Shown here: positions 26,310 through 35,400 of the stretch, one piece after another | Numbering within the stretch: the stretch's first letter is position 1 | How the letters are laid out: each line of letters opens with the position of its first letter | DNA from: Planotetraspora kaengkrachanensis | GTDB taxonomy: Bacteria; Actinomycetota; Actinomycetes; Streptosporangiales; Streptosporangiaceae | DNA: 64,000 nucleotides | Assembly: GCF_016862895.1 (NCBI RefSeq) | Contig: NZ_BONV01000014.1 | Location: forward strand, 124,001-188,000 | Direction: 5' to 3' | Notes under the pieces: model-generated | What the model was told of the DNA's origin: nothing | Database searches by the model: none | The model's input: the letters and a program-made list of their open reading frames with translations, nothing else | Program-made: the position numbers and the translations under genes

Positions 26310-27284
26310 CTACTGCGACCGCGGTAGGGACCAGTCGAGGATCGGTCCCGCCGGAACGATGCGGGTCGGGTTGAGTCCGGGGTGGGTGCCGTAATAGTGC
26401 CGCTTGATGTGGTCGAACTCGGTGGTCCCGCCGAACGCCGGCAACCGGTAGAGGTCGCGCGCGTAGCGCCACAGGTTGGGCAGGTCCACCAGGCGGCGGA
26501 GGTTGGCCTTGAAATGGGTGACGTACACGCTGTCGAACCTGGCCAGCGTCACCCACAGGCGGACGTCGGCCTCGGTGATCCGGTCGCCGAACAGGTACCG
26601 GCGATCGGCCAGGCGCCGCTCGAGTTCGCCGAGAGTCGAGAACAGCGCGGACACGGCCGCGTCGTACGCCTCCTGGCTGGTCGCGAAGCCGCAGCGGTAC
26701 ACGCCGTTGTTGACGGTCGCGTAGACCTGCTCGTTGAGGGCGTCGATGTCGCCGCGCAGCGCGGCCGGGTACAGGTCGGCGTCCGGGTCGGCCCACTCGG
26801 CGAACTGGGTGCCCAGGTCGATGGTGATGTCAGGGAAGTTGTTGCTGACGATCCGGCCGCTCTCGCGGTCCCACAACACGGGCACCGAGACGTGGCCGTC
26901 GTAGCCGGGCTCCGTCGCCTCGTAGGCCTCGCGGAGCAGGGTGAAGCCGTTGAGCTCGTCGGGCCCGTGCCCGGGGCCTTCGCGGAAGGCCCACCCGCGG
27001 CCGTCGCGGACCGGGTCGACGACCGACAGTCCCACGACGTCCTCCAGGCCCATCAGCGACCGCACGATCACGGCCCGGTGCGCCCACGGGCAGGCGTACG
27101 ACACGTAGAGGTGGTACCGGCCGGGCTGGGCCCGGTAACCGCTCTCCCCGTCCGCGGTGATCCGCCCCTGGAAGCGGTACAGGGGCCGTACGAACGAGCC
27201 GTCCTCGCGGGCGGGCGCCTTCAACGAGTAGTCGCCGTGGGCGGCGAAGTCCACCGGGCTCGCGACTGGGGTTGTCGTGGTCAT
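26310..27284 (-). CDS. Glutathionyl-hydroquinone-reductase-like GST (ECM4/YqjG family)
   Basis: A 324-residue omega-class GST relative. The thioredoxin-like half has the catalytic cysteine in SYACPWAHRA, then DPVRDGRGWAF; the helical half contains the RFDSVYVTHFKANLRRL and EFDHIKRHYYGTH segments typical of the ECM4 group. I chose the ATG at 27284, preceded by GAGGAAGGAC; the frame stays open further upstream. Actinobacteria generally use mycothiol rather than glutathione, so the physiological thiol is an open question. Confidence 0.88.
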   Translation of the reverse strand: MTTTTPVASPVDFAAHGDYSLKAPAREDGSFVRPLYRFQGRITADGESGYRAQPGRYHLYVSYACPWAHRAVIVRSLMGLEDVVGLSVVDPVRDGRGWAFREGPGHGPDELNGFTLLREAYEATEPGYDGHVSVPVLWDRESGRIVSNNFPDITIDLGTQFAEWADPDADLYPAALRGDIDALNEQVYATVNNGVYRCGFATSQEAYDAAVSALFSTLGELERRLADRRYLFGDRITEADVRLWVTLARFDSVYVTHFKANLRRLVDLPNLWRYARDLYRLPAFGGTTEFDHIKRHYYGTHPGLNPTRIVPAGPILDWSLPRSQ

Positions 27285-27385
27285 CGGCACGTCCTTCCTC
27301 GGAGGCCTCGCCGCGCGTGCCGCCGGGGCCGCCCCGACCGGAGCGACCGCGTGCCGCACGCGCGCCGTCTCGAGGATAGACGCCC

Positions 27386-27413
27386 ACCGAACGCCCGCCT
27401 ACCGAACGCCCGC
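27386..27413. repeat. Short direct repeat in low-complexity gap
   Basis: ACCGAACGCCCGC occurs at 27386-27398 and 27401-27413. It lies in the 196-base gap between the GST-like gene and the upstream oxidoreductase gene, which otherwise is C/G low-complexity sequence with no plausible gene. Confidence 0.5.
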
Positions 27414-27480
27414 TCGCCGCCCGCCGCGCGCCCCTCGCCGCCTGCCGCTCGCCCGCCCGCCGGACCAGCGGGGGAACGTC

Positions 27481-28599
27481 TCAACCTTCGCCGCTCGCCG
27501 CGCCCGTCGCGGGCCGGTGCGGTGAGAACGCGCTCACGTCGGACGGCGGGGCCGTACCCAACGCGAGGTGCGCCGCGAGGAGCCCGGCGTACGGCCCGGC
27601 CGTCAGTCCGTAGGCGCTGAGTCCCGTGGCCAGCACGACGCCGCCGGTGAGCGGGCCGATGAGCGGCAGGCCGTCCGACGTGACCGGGCGGAAGCCCACC
27701 CGGGTCTCGAGGAGCGTCGCGGCGGCCAGCCCGGGCGCGAGTTCCACCCCGGTCGAGAGCACCTCGCCGATGCCGCCGGCCGTCACCCGGGCGTCGAAGC
27801 CGGCATCCTCGACGGTGGCTCCGAGCACCACGCGCGAACCGGGGAAGCCCAGCATGTACGGCCCGACCCGGGGCAGCACGATCGGCCAGCCCGACGTGTC
27901 GGTCCCGGGCAGTTCGGTATGCGCGATCTGACCGCGGCGCGCCCCGACGGCCACCTCGAGCCCGAGAGGCCGGCACAGCTCGCCGGTCCATGCCCCCGCC
28001 GCCACGACGACGGCGTCCGCTTCCAGGGGGGAGCCGTCGACCAGCAGCGCGCCCGACGTCGTGAATGACGCGGACCCGGTGACAATGCGGGTTTCGCGCC
28101 TGGCCGCCGCCCGGAGCAGGGCGTCCCTGACGGCCCTTCCGTCGACGCGGGCGGGTCCATCGATGTGCAGTGCGGCCAGGCCGGGACGCAGCGGGGGGAA
28201 GAGGTCCTCGGGCCGGTCGACGGTGGAGACGGCTCCCATGTCGGGCGCCGCCGCCTGCCTGCTCCGCAGAAGCGACTCGATCCCGCCGAGTTCGTCCGTC
28301 CGGTCGGCGACGAGGAGCGCGCCGGTCCTCGTGTGCCCGGCGTCGTGCTCGCCGTCCTCCGCCAGCGACTCCACCAGCTGGTCGTAATACCGCGTGCCTT
28401 CCAGGGCCAGCCTGTACCAGTCGTCCTCGCCCTCGTGGTCGACCCACGGGCAGAGGATTCCCGCGCCCGCGGCGGTCGCCTCCCCGGCGATCGGGTGGTC
28501 GACCAGGGTGACGGCGGCGCCGAGAAGCCGGAGATGGTAGGCGGCGCTCGCTCCGACGATTCCGCTTCCGACCACGACGATGGAAATGTCCGTTCGCAT
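27481..28599 (-). CDS. FAD-dependent amine/D-amino-acid oxidase family protein (DAO)
   Basis: A 372-residue DAO-fold flavoprotein. The N-terminal dinucleotide motif is VVGSGIVGASAAYHL, a second FAD contact appears in VVVAAGAWTGELCR, and the C-terminal VGFRPVTSDGLPLIGPL segment is typical of glycine-oxidase/DadA-like enzymes. The substrate is probably a small amine or amino acid. No ThiO-linked thiamine genes adjoin it. It is divergent from the DoxX gene. Confidence 0.87.
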   Translation of the reverse strand: MRTDISIVVVGSGIVGASAAYHLRLLGAAVTLVDHPIAGEATAAGAGILCPWVDHEGEDDWYRLALEGTRYYDQLVESLAEDGEHDAGHTRTGALLVADRTDELGGIESLLRSRQAAAPDMGAVSTVDRPEDLFPPLRPGLAALHIDGPARVDGRAVRDALLRAAARRETRIVTGSASFTTSGALLVDGSPLEADAVVVAAGAWTGELCRPLGLEVAVGARRGQIAHTELPGTDTSGWPIVLPRVGPYMLGFPGSRVVLGATVEDAGFDARVTAGGIGEVLSTGVELAPGLAAATLLETRVGFRPVTSDGLPLIGPLTGGVVLATGLSAYGLTAGPYAGLLAAHLALGTAPPSDVSAFSPHRPATGAASGEG

Positions 28600-28755
28600 A
28601 CCCGCATCGTCGCAGGGACCCGTGTCAGCGGTCCGCCTGTATCACGGCGTTGCGCGGCCCGGCCGCGGGCCGCCGCCCCGTTGAATGGGACAGGCCGTGC
28701 CTGCGCCGGAGCGGGGGACCACGGTCAGGGAACACGCGATATCGGGGGAGTCGTC

Positions 28756-29214
28756 ATGTTCGAGCTGGCGCGAGGTGTAACGACGCTCGCAGGCAGGGTG
28801 ATCATTGGTGTGATCTTCGTCTTCCACGGCTGGATGAAGGTCGCCGACGTGGGACTCGCCGGGACGGCCCAGATGTTCGAGGACGTGGGCGTCCCACTGG
28901 CCGGGATCGCCGGCCCTGGGGTCGCGCTGCTGGAACTGGTCGGAGGGGCCGCTCTGATCTTCGGCGCGGCATTGCCGCTGTTCGCGACGCTGCTGGCGAT
29001 GGACATGATCGGTGCCGTCGTCTTCGTGCACGGACCCCATGGCCTGAGCTCGGAGAACGGCGGTTATGAGTACGTGCTGGCGCTCGCGGGGGCGTGCCTG
29101 CTCATCGCGTTCAGCGGCGGTGGAATCCTGGCCGTCGACAGTCTGCTGCGGCGCAGGGCTCCGCTGGCCGCGCGCTTCCGCGGGCGGACGGCGGCGAGGT
29201 CCCACGAGTTGTAG
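28756..29214 (+). CDS. DoxX-family membrane protein
   Basis: A 152-residue four-helix membrane protein of the DoxX/DoxD family. The first helix with RVIIGVIFVFHGWMKV and the FEDVGVP and HGPHGLSSENGGYEY segments match. DoxX-like proteins act in membrane redox or thiol stress responses in actinobacteria, but the role here is not known. The ATG at 28756 is preceded by GGGGGAG. Confidence 0.88.
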   Translation: MFELARGVTTLAGRVIIGVIFVFHGWMKVADVGLAGTAQMFEDVGVPLAGIAGPGVALLELVGGAALIFGAALPLFATLLAMDMIGAVVFVHGPHGLSSENGGYEYVLALAGACLLIAFSGGGILAVDSLLRRRAPLAARFRGRTAARSHEL

Positions 29215-29370
29215 CTCCAGCTTTCCCGGAAAAGCGGCCCCGCACGCGGTGGTGATCGCAGGGGTGCGTATCCTCCCTCACCACGAGACCGATGGGACGC
29301 CTTCCGGCGTCCCGCAGGTCTCAACAAGGCGCCGCGCCGGTGGTCGCCGCGGGCCGCGCGGCGCCTCGCC

Positions 29371-30987
29371 GTGCGGCCGTACGTCGAGGAGATCGAGATC
29401 AACCTCTTGCGGGTGGGCCCGGACGGAGCCATAGCGGGACAGCCGCTGGTCCGGGCGCTGGCGGCGCATGGCGTGGACACCGTGTTCGGGACCCCGAGGA
29501 CGCGCCGGCTCCCTGCCTACCGTCATCTGCACGGATTCGGCGTCAGGCACGTGAGCATGCGGCGTGAGCAGGCGGCGGTCCACGCCGCGTACGGTCACGC
29601 GAGAGTCGCCGGCCGGCCGGGCGTGTGCCTGCTGGCCTCCGGAACGCCGACCCTGGACGCCATGGGCGCGGTGGCCCAGGCGTACCGCGACTCCGTGCCG
29701 CTGCTGCTCGTGTCCTGCGGAGGCGGACAGGGGATCTCGGCCCAGGCTGCGGCCATGGGCGCGGTCACCGGGCACGCCCACCGCGTGGCGAGCGTGGCGG
29801 AGATCCCGGTCGCCGTCGCGCAGGCGTTCGCGGCGATGACGTCGGGGCGTCCCCGGCCCGTGCACATCGAGGTGCCCGCCGACCTGTCGGAGCCTCTCGG
29901 GGCCGCGCCGCCCGTCACCCCCATCCGCCTCGCCGTACCGGCTGCGCGGGACGAGGACCTGGACGCGGCCGCCGATCTCCTTTCCGCGGCCGAACGGCCG
30001 GTGATCGTGGCCGGCGGCGGCACGCGGGAGGCCGGGAACGAGTTGCGCGCGGTGGCCGAACGGCTCGGCGCGCTCGTGGTCACGACCGCCGGCGGCAAGG
30101 GCGTGATCTGGGACGACCATCCGCTCGCGCTCGGCGCGGGCACCCATCTCCGTACGGTCCACGACCTGGTGGAACAGGCTGACGCCGTTCTGGTCGTCGG
30201 CAGCGAGCTCGCGCCCTCGGACCTGTGGAACGGCCCGCTTCCCCTGTACGGCAGGCTGGTGCGGATCGACCTCGACCCGGAGCAGATCGTTACCGGCGCC
30301 GTTCCCGAGGTGGCCGTGGTCGCGGGCGCCGCGCAGGCGCTGCGCGGCCTGTTCGAGCGCCTGGACGAACGCGTGGGCGGCGTCCCTTCGGCCCTCGACG
30401 GCGAGCTCGACCCCGTCGACGACAAGGAACGTGACCAGATCCGCGACGAATGGCGCAGGCGCAAGCGGGCCGAGTCCCGCGCGGAGGGGGCGCAATGGCT
30501 TGAACTCGTCGACGCCCTGGCCGCGGTCCTGCCGCGCGACGCGGTCGTCGTCTCGGGTGCGGCGGCGAGCTCCGCCTACGGGGTGCTGGCCAACCTGCCC
30601 GCCTATCACCCCGGCGCGTTCCTCTACGGCGACGCGACCGCCGGGTTCGGGCTTCCGGCGGCGGTCGGGGCGAAGGTCGCGGCCCCGTGCGCGCCGGTCG
30701 TCGCGTTGCTGGACGAGCACGGGGCCATGTCGGCGCTGACCGAGTTGGCGGCGGCGGCCGCGCTCGCGCTGCCGCTTCCCGTGGTCGTGACCGGGGGCGC
30801 GGAGAGTCAGGGTGGCGATGGTCATCCGGACGCCGTCTGGATGTCCGGCCGGCCCTCCGCTGACCTGGCCGCGGCGGCCGAGGCCATGGGGTGCCGCGGC
30901 AGGCGCGTGACCGCGCCGGAAGCGGGCGCCGAGGTGATGAGGGCGTTCGGCGCGGACCGGCCGACGCTGATATGGGTGACCGCGTGA
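29371..30987 (+). CDS. ThDP-dependent-enzyme homologue with degenerate cofactor site
   Basis: A 538-residue member of the acetolactate synthase / 2-oxo-acid decarboxylase superfamily with the usual N-terminal (Pyr), central and C-terminal (PP) domains. The Glu that activates the cofactor is retained (Glu66 in RREQAAVHAA). In the PP domain, however, the metal/diphosphate motif GDG...NN is replaced: Asp448-Glu449-His450 where GDG is expected and Gly475-Gly476 where NN is expected. The nearest resemblance I can name is to guanidino-oxopentanoate-decarboxylase-like proteins. It may be catalytically dead or use the fold differently. GTG start; a 156-base gap follows doxX. Confidence 0.82.
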   Translation: MRPYVEEIEINLLRVGPDGAIAGQPLVRALAAHGVDTVFGTPRTRRLPAYRHLHGFGVRHVSMRREQAAVHAAYGHARVAGRPGVCLLASGTPTLDAMGAVAQAYRDSVPLLLVSCGGGQGISAQAAAMGAVTGHAHRVASVAEIPVAVAQAFAAMTSGRPRPVHIEVPADLSEPLGAAPPVTPIRLAVPAARDEDLDAAADLLSAAERPVIVAGGGTREAGNELRAVAERLGALVVTTAGGKGVIWDDHPLALGAGTHLRTVHDLVEQADAVLVVGSELAPSDLWNGPLPLYGRLVRIDLDPEQIVTGAVPEVAVVAGAAQALRGLFERLDERVGGVPSALDGELDPVDDKERDQIRDEWRRRKRAESRAEGAQWLELVDALAAVLPRDAVVVSGAAASSAYGVLANLPAYHPGAFLYGDATAGFGLPAAVGAKVAAPCAPVVALLDEHGAMSALTELAAAAALALPLPVVVTGGAESQGGDGHPDAVWMSGRPSADLAAAAEAMGCRGRRVTAPEAGAEVMRAFGADRPTLIWVTA

Positions 30988-31053
30988 CGTGACGCGGCCC
31001 AGGTGATCGGGTGCCTGAGGGCCGTTCCGGGAGACGGCTTCTCAAACCGGCGG

Positions 31054-31090
31054 TGGGGCGTCCGGAACCGGGACGGTCTCGGATGCCCCA
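31054..31090. terminator. Hairpin between convergent ThDP and SPW genes
   Basis: TGGGGCGTCC and GGATGCCCCA can pair over 10 bases (one G-U pair on the plus-strand RNA) around a 17-base loop, in the 146-base gap between the convergent genes. A smaller hairpin, GCCGT/ACGGC followed by TTCT, lies just before it (31021-31038). Together they probably end the ThDP-like transcript. Confidence 0.5.
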
Positions 31091-31133
31091 CGTCGGATGC
31101 CTCCTCCTATCGAAGAGGCGTCATCGGACCGGG

Positions 31134-31661
31134 TCAGGACCGTGACGTCGGGCCCGGGCGGTCCTGGCCGTAGGTTGTGCGGTCCTGGCCGTACGTCGAG
31201 TGCTCGGTCATCCTCGACTTGCCGAACCCGTGGCCGGCCCGGTCGTGCTTGGCCATGCCGAAGCGCATGGTGGCCAGACCGAGGGCCAGGATGATCGCGC
31301 CGACGACCACGTTGCTCCAGATGGTCCTGGCTGATGCCATGTCCCCCCGGATGACCCAGGGAGCGATGATGGTCCAGAGCCCGATCAGGGGCAGGACCCA
31401 CGCGATGCCGTAGGTGCGGCCGTACATCGAGCTGTACCCCAGCGCGAGGAGCGTCACGACGAGACCCGTGATCAGGTTGTTGACGGTGAGCGGACCCCTG
31501 TCGCTGAACCCGGCGATCCAGGGCGAGAGCGCGAGGTACATGCCGCTTAGCAGCGCGAGGCCGTCGGCTCCCTGAGCGACGGGATTGGCCGCGGCGGCCT
31601 CATACCGCGCACGCATCTGCACGATGTCGGGATGCGTCCCGATGTCAGTGCTATGCGTCAT
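31134..31661 (-). CDS. SPW-repeat membrane protein
   Basis: A 175-residue membrane protein with four helices and two SPW-type motifs, LSPWIAGF and IAPWVI, each followed by helix boundaries as in the SPW repeat family. The N-terminus is cytoplasmic and Ala-rich; the C-terminus is polar and ends with a duplicated TYGQDR unit. Family function is unknown. It is divergent from csbD with a 180-base AT-richer gap, and its neighbours suggest a stress-related role. Confidence 0.85.
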   Translation of the reverse strand: MTHSTDIGTHPDIVQMRARYEAAAANPVAQGADGLALLSGMYLALSPWIAGFSDRGPLTVNNLITGLVVTLLALGYSSMYGRTYGIAWVLPLIGLWTIIAPWVIRGDMASARTIWSNVVVGAIILALGLATMRFGMAKHDRAGHGFGKSRMTEHSTYGQDRTTYGQDRPGPTSRS

Positions 31662-31841
31662 CTGTTACACCACCCTTCTGAAGGCGTGGATTTAAACACT
31701 TATGTCCATCTTACGCCCCGTTCATCCGTTTGATCCAGATTGTGACGGAAGCATGGGATTCAGGTGGGCCGCTCCGCCGCGTTTGGGCTGGTGAGCGGGG
31801 GAAGGGGGGTTCTGCAGGCGCATGACCTGGAGGGATGAGCG
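31662..31841. promoter_or_regulatory. Divergent SPW/csbD promoter region
   Basis: A 180-base gap that is AT-richer than its surroundings. On the plus strand, GTTT near 31789 followed about 14 bases later by GGGAAG resembles the GTTT...GGGTAT pattern of SigB-type stress promoters, upstream of csbD. GGAGGGATGAGCG gives csbD its ribosome site. I did not find a confident promoter for the SPW gene. Confidence 0.35.
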
Positions 31842-32036
31842 ATGAGTGTCAGGGACAAGATCCGCAACAAGGCTCAGGAGGCCGCGGGGAAGGCCAAGGA
31901 GATGGCGGGCCGGGCGACCGGCCACGAAGACCTCGAGGCCGAGGGCCGGGCCGACAAGAGCAAGGGCCGGACCAAGCAGGCAGGCGAGAAGATCAAGGAC
32001 GCCGCGGGCAGGATCAAGGGCGCGTTCAAGAGCTGA
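31842..32036 (+). CDS. CsbD-family stress-response protein
   Basis: A 64-residue hydrophilic, highly charged protein matching the CsbD family: DKIRNKAQEAAGKAKEMAG followed by a Gly-Asp/Glu core and a C-terminal KQAGEKIKDAAGRIK. CsbD proteins are induced by general stress in Bacillus and are abundant in actinobacteria; their molecular role is unknown. Strong GGAGGGATGAGCG leader before the ATG. Two hairpins follow. Confidence 0.9.
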   Translation: MSVRDKIRNKAQEAAGKAKEMAGRATGHEDLEAEGRADKSKGRTKQAGEKIKDAAGRIKGAFKS

Positions 32037-32120
32037 AGTTCAAGGGTTGAAGCTCGAGATCTCAACTCGGCTGCGCCGTGCCACGGGCGGCCCCGTGGGT
32101 GATGATGAATGACCTGTGAA

Positions 32121-32168
32121 CCGGGCCTGGACGGTTGCCAGGCCCGGTCGGGCCCCTGTCAGGGGGCC
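32121..32168 (+). terminator. Double hairpin after csbD
   Basis: First hairpin: CCGGGCCTGG (32121-32130) and CCAGGCCCGG (32138-32147), a perfect 10-base stem with a 7-base loop. Second: GGCCCC (32151-32156) and GGGGCC (32163-32168). They lie between csbD and the small minus-strand ORF and could serve both. No U tract. Confidence 0.7.
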
Positions 32169-32181
32169 TGGGCGTGGAGCC

Positions 32182-32307
32182 TCAGGCGGCCTGCGGGAAG
32201 CTGATACGGAAGCCGGACGTCACGAACGACTGGATCAGGCGCATGAGCAGCGCCTCCAGCAGCATTACGACGGCCCTGGCCAGCATCGCGGTAACAAACT
32301 CGGACAC
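32182..32307 (-). CDS. Small hydrophobic protein, 41 residues
   Basis: Not a recognised family. A GTG start at 32307 is preceded by GAGG with a 6-base spacing, and the frame gives 41 residues, MSEFVTAMLARAVVMLLEAL continuing to a hydrophobic helix and ending SFPQAA. From the tenth codon or so the third positions are almost all G or C, as in real genes here, whereas the bases upstream are AT-rich like a promoter. One amphipathic or membrane helix is predicted by eye (residues 7-32). It lies 104 bases downstream of the P-type ATPase on the same strand and before a hairpin. Confidence 0.55.
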   Translation of the reverse strand: MSEFVTAMLARAVVMLLEALLMRLIQSFVTSGFRISFPQAA

Positions 32308-32411
32308 TAGATACCTCGTGGCTGGAAAGTTGCATTCCACGGGATAGTGTCGCACAAAACTGACCATATTGGTACAGATTTGGTTAACCGATGATGAACG
32401 ATCGGTGGTCG

Positions 32412-35400
32412 TCAGCCGTACATCCTCTCGATCGTCTTTTCGACCGCGCCGCCCATCAGGCTCGACGCGGCGGCCGATCCGAGCCCGATTCCCCAGCCGA
32501 ACGGGCCGATCGGGCGTGATCCGAAGAACTGGCTGACGCCAGGAGTCGACACTATGACCATCAGCGCGGCCATCGAGGAGACCGCGGCGACCGTGACCGT
32601 GCGGTCCCGGCCGCCGGCGCCGAGAGTCCTGAGCAGCTGCGCCGACACCAGGGCCACGAGCGCGACCGTGTCCGCCCGGCTCCGGGTGCCGGTCATCCGG
32701 GCTGCCAGCCAGGCGGCCCCCGCGGCGGAGGCGGTCGTCACGGCCCGCACGTTGATGTCCTTGGTCAGCGCCGAGCCGAGAGAGCTCTCCGGCCCTTCCT
32801 CCAGGACCTTCTCCGGGCTGGCCGCGCTCGGCGGCCGTACGGCGACCGCCATGGCGGGCAACATGTCCGTGAGCATGTTGACCAGCAGGAGTTGCCGGGC
32901 GTTCAGAGCGCTGCGACCGGTCAGCAGGCTCGATCCCACCGTGAAGATGATCTCGCCGATGTTCCCGCCGAGCAGGATGCCCAGGGCGTCGCGGACCGAT
33001 CCCCACATGGCCCTGCCCTCGACGATCGCGTCGATGATCGTCTCGATGCGGTCGTCGGTCACCACGATGTCGGCGGCGGCCCGGGCCGCCGCCGTGGCAC
33101 GGGAGCCGAGCGCGACGCCCACGTCGGCGAGACGGATCGCGGGCACGTCGTTGGCGCCGTCGCCGGTCACGGCGACGATGCTGCCCGACTGCCTCAGTGC
33201 CGCGACGATGCGGGCCTTGTGGGCGGGCGTGGTCCGCGCGAACACCGACACCTCGGGAAGGATCTTGACCAGTTCCTCGTCGTCGAGCACGTCGAGCGAG
33301 GGCCCGGTCATGATCCGCAGGCCGTTCACGGCGTCGATCTCGGCCGCGATGGCCTCCGCCGTGCTCGGGTGGTCGCCCGTCAGCATGATCACCCGGACGC
33401 CCGCCTTCATCAGGCCCTGAACGCTCCGCGCGGCGGTCGGGCGCACGGGATCGGCCATGCCGAGGAATCCGAGGAAGCACAGCCGGTCGACGCGCGACTC
33501 GTCGAGGTCGGCGCGGCTGGACGCGGGCCGCTCCGCCACGGCGAGGACCCGGAAGCCCTGCAGGGCGAGCCGTTCGACCTCGGTCTCCAGCTCAAGCCGG
33601 GCGTCCTCGTCGAGCTCGGCCTCCTGGTCGTCGCGGAGCAGGGTCGCGCACCGGGTCAGCACCACCTCGGGCGCGCCCTTGACGCTGAGCAGGTGGCCGG
33701 ATTCGGACAACCCGAGCACCGCGTGGAAGCCCCTGGCCGGCTCGAAGGGCATCTCGTCGACCCGCTCCCACTTGTCCAGCCCCTCGTCGGGAGCGACGCC
33801 GAGGCCCTGCGCCCCCTCGACCACGGCCCGGTCGGTGGGGTGGGCGAGGACCCGGCCGCCCTCGAACTTCGGTCCTGCGCGCAGAGCCGCGGCGACGACG
33901 CGGCGCAGCCTCGGCGTCATCGAGCCCTCACCGCCCTCGACCCGGCCGTCGGACACGCGGCGCAGGCTGATGTGGCCCTCGGTCAGCGTGCCCGTCTTGT
34001 CGAAGCACAGCACGTCCACCCGTCCGAGCGCCTCGATCGTGGAGGGATTGCGGACGAGAGTGTTCCGCGTCGACAGACGTTTGGCCGCCGCCAGCTCCGC
34101 GAGCGTCGCGACGAACGGAAGGCCTTCGGGGACCGCCGCGACGGCGAGGCTCACCGCCGGAGCGAGCGCCTGCGACAACGACGCGCCGCGGAGCAGCTCA
34201 CCGGCCATCAGGACCACTCCGGAGCCGATCGCCATCGGCACGATCTTGCTGCTCAGCGTGCGCAGCCGCAGCTCCACGCCGCTGGGGGGAGGGCCGCCGT
34301 GGATGAGGTTGGCCGTCCTGCCCGTCTCCGTCTCCTCTCCCGTCGCCACGACCACCGCGAGACCCGAGCCCGCCGCCACCGAGCTGCCCTCGTACACCAT
34401 GGAGCTCCGGTCGGCGACCGCGGGAGCGGTGGTCGGCGCGACGGCCTTGCTCACGAGTTGCGACTCCCCGGTGAGGGTGGACTCGTCGATCTCCAGGCCC
34501 ACGGCCTTGAGCAGCCGGGCGTCGGCGGGGACGGCGTCGCCCGCCCGAAGCTCGATCACGTCGCCGGGGACCAGATCCTCGGCGGTGCTCGACTGGCCGC
34601 CGTCCGGGCGGCGCAGCCGCACCCGTACGGCGGTGGCCTCGGACAGGGCGCTCAGCACCCGGCCGGCGTCACGCCGCTGCGCACCGCCGAGGAGGGCGTT
34701 GACGCCCATCACGCTGACGATCAGCACGGCGTCGAGGACCGACCCGATGGCCGCCGAGACCCCCGCGCCGGCGGCGAGCACCGGGGTCAGCGGATTGGCC
34801 AGCTCTTCGACCGACGCCTTGGCGAGGGACTCGGGGCCCGCCGGGGCCGACCGCGCCGACGTCTTCCTCCGGAGCATGGCCTCGGCCTCGGTCAGCCCGC
34901 CGGGGGAGCTGTTCAGCCGCGCCAGGACGTCCTGCGCCGACATCGCGTGCCAGGGCGTGCGGTCGGCCGTGACCGGCGTCCCGCCGTTCCCCACGCGCCG
35001 CCCCGCCCACGTGCCCAGCACGACGGACGCGAGCGACGTCCCGTCGGCCACGAGCTGGGCCCGCCGTACGGCGGTGCGCTCCAGTCCCAGGATGCCGAGC
35101 GCGCCTCCGACCACCGCGGAGGCCGCCGCCAGCCGGACCCCCAGTTCACTGGCCCGCCGGGCGGCAGGAAGGCAGGCGAGCATCAGATGCGCGCAGTCGA
35201 GGTCGCCGAGGACGTCCGCCTCCCAGGGCACCTGGCGGGCCTTCCGGATCAGGCCGACACCCAGGTCCGCCTGCCGCAGGGCGCGGTGGGACCCGCCGGC
35301 GACCACGGCCACGCCGCGCCCCTCGGCCTGCAGGTCAAGGACGGCGCCGGTGAGATCCTCGCCGCCGGCGACCTGGGCCACGTGCAGCCTGCGGGCCAGC

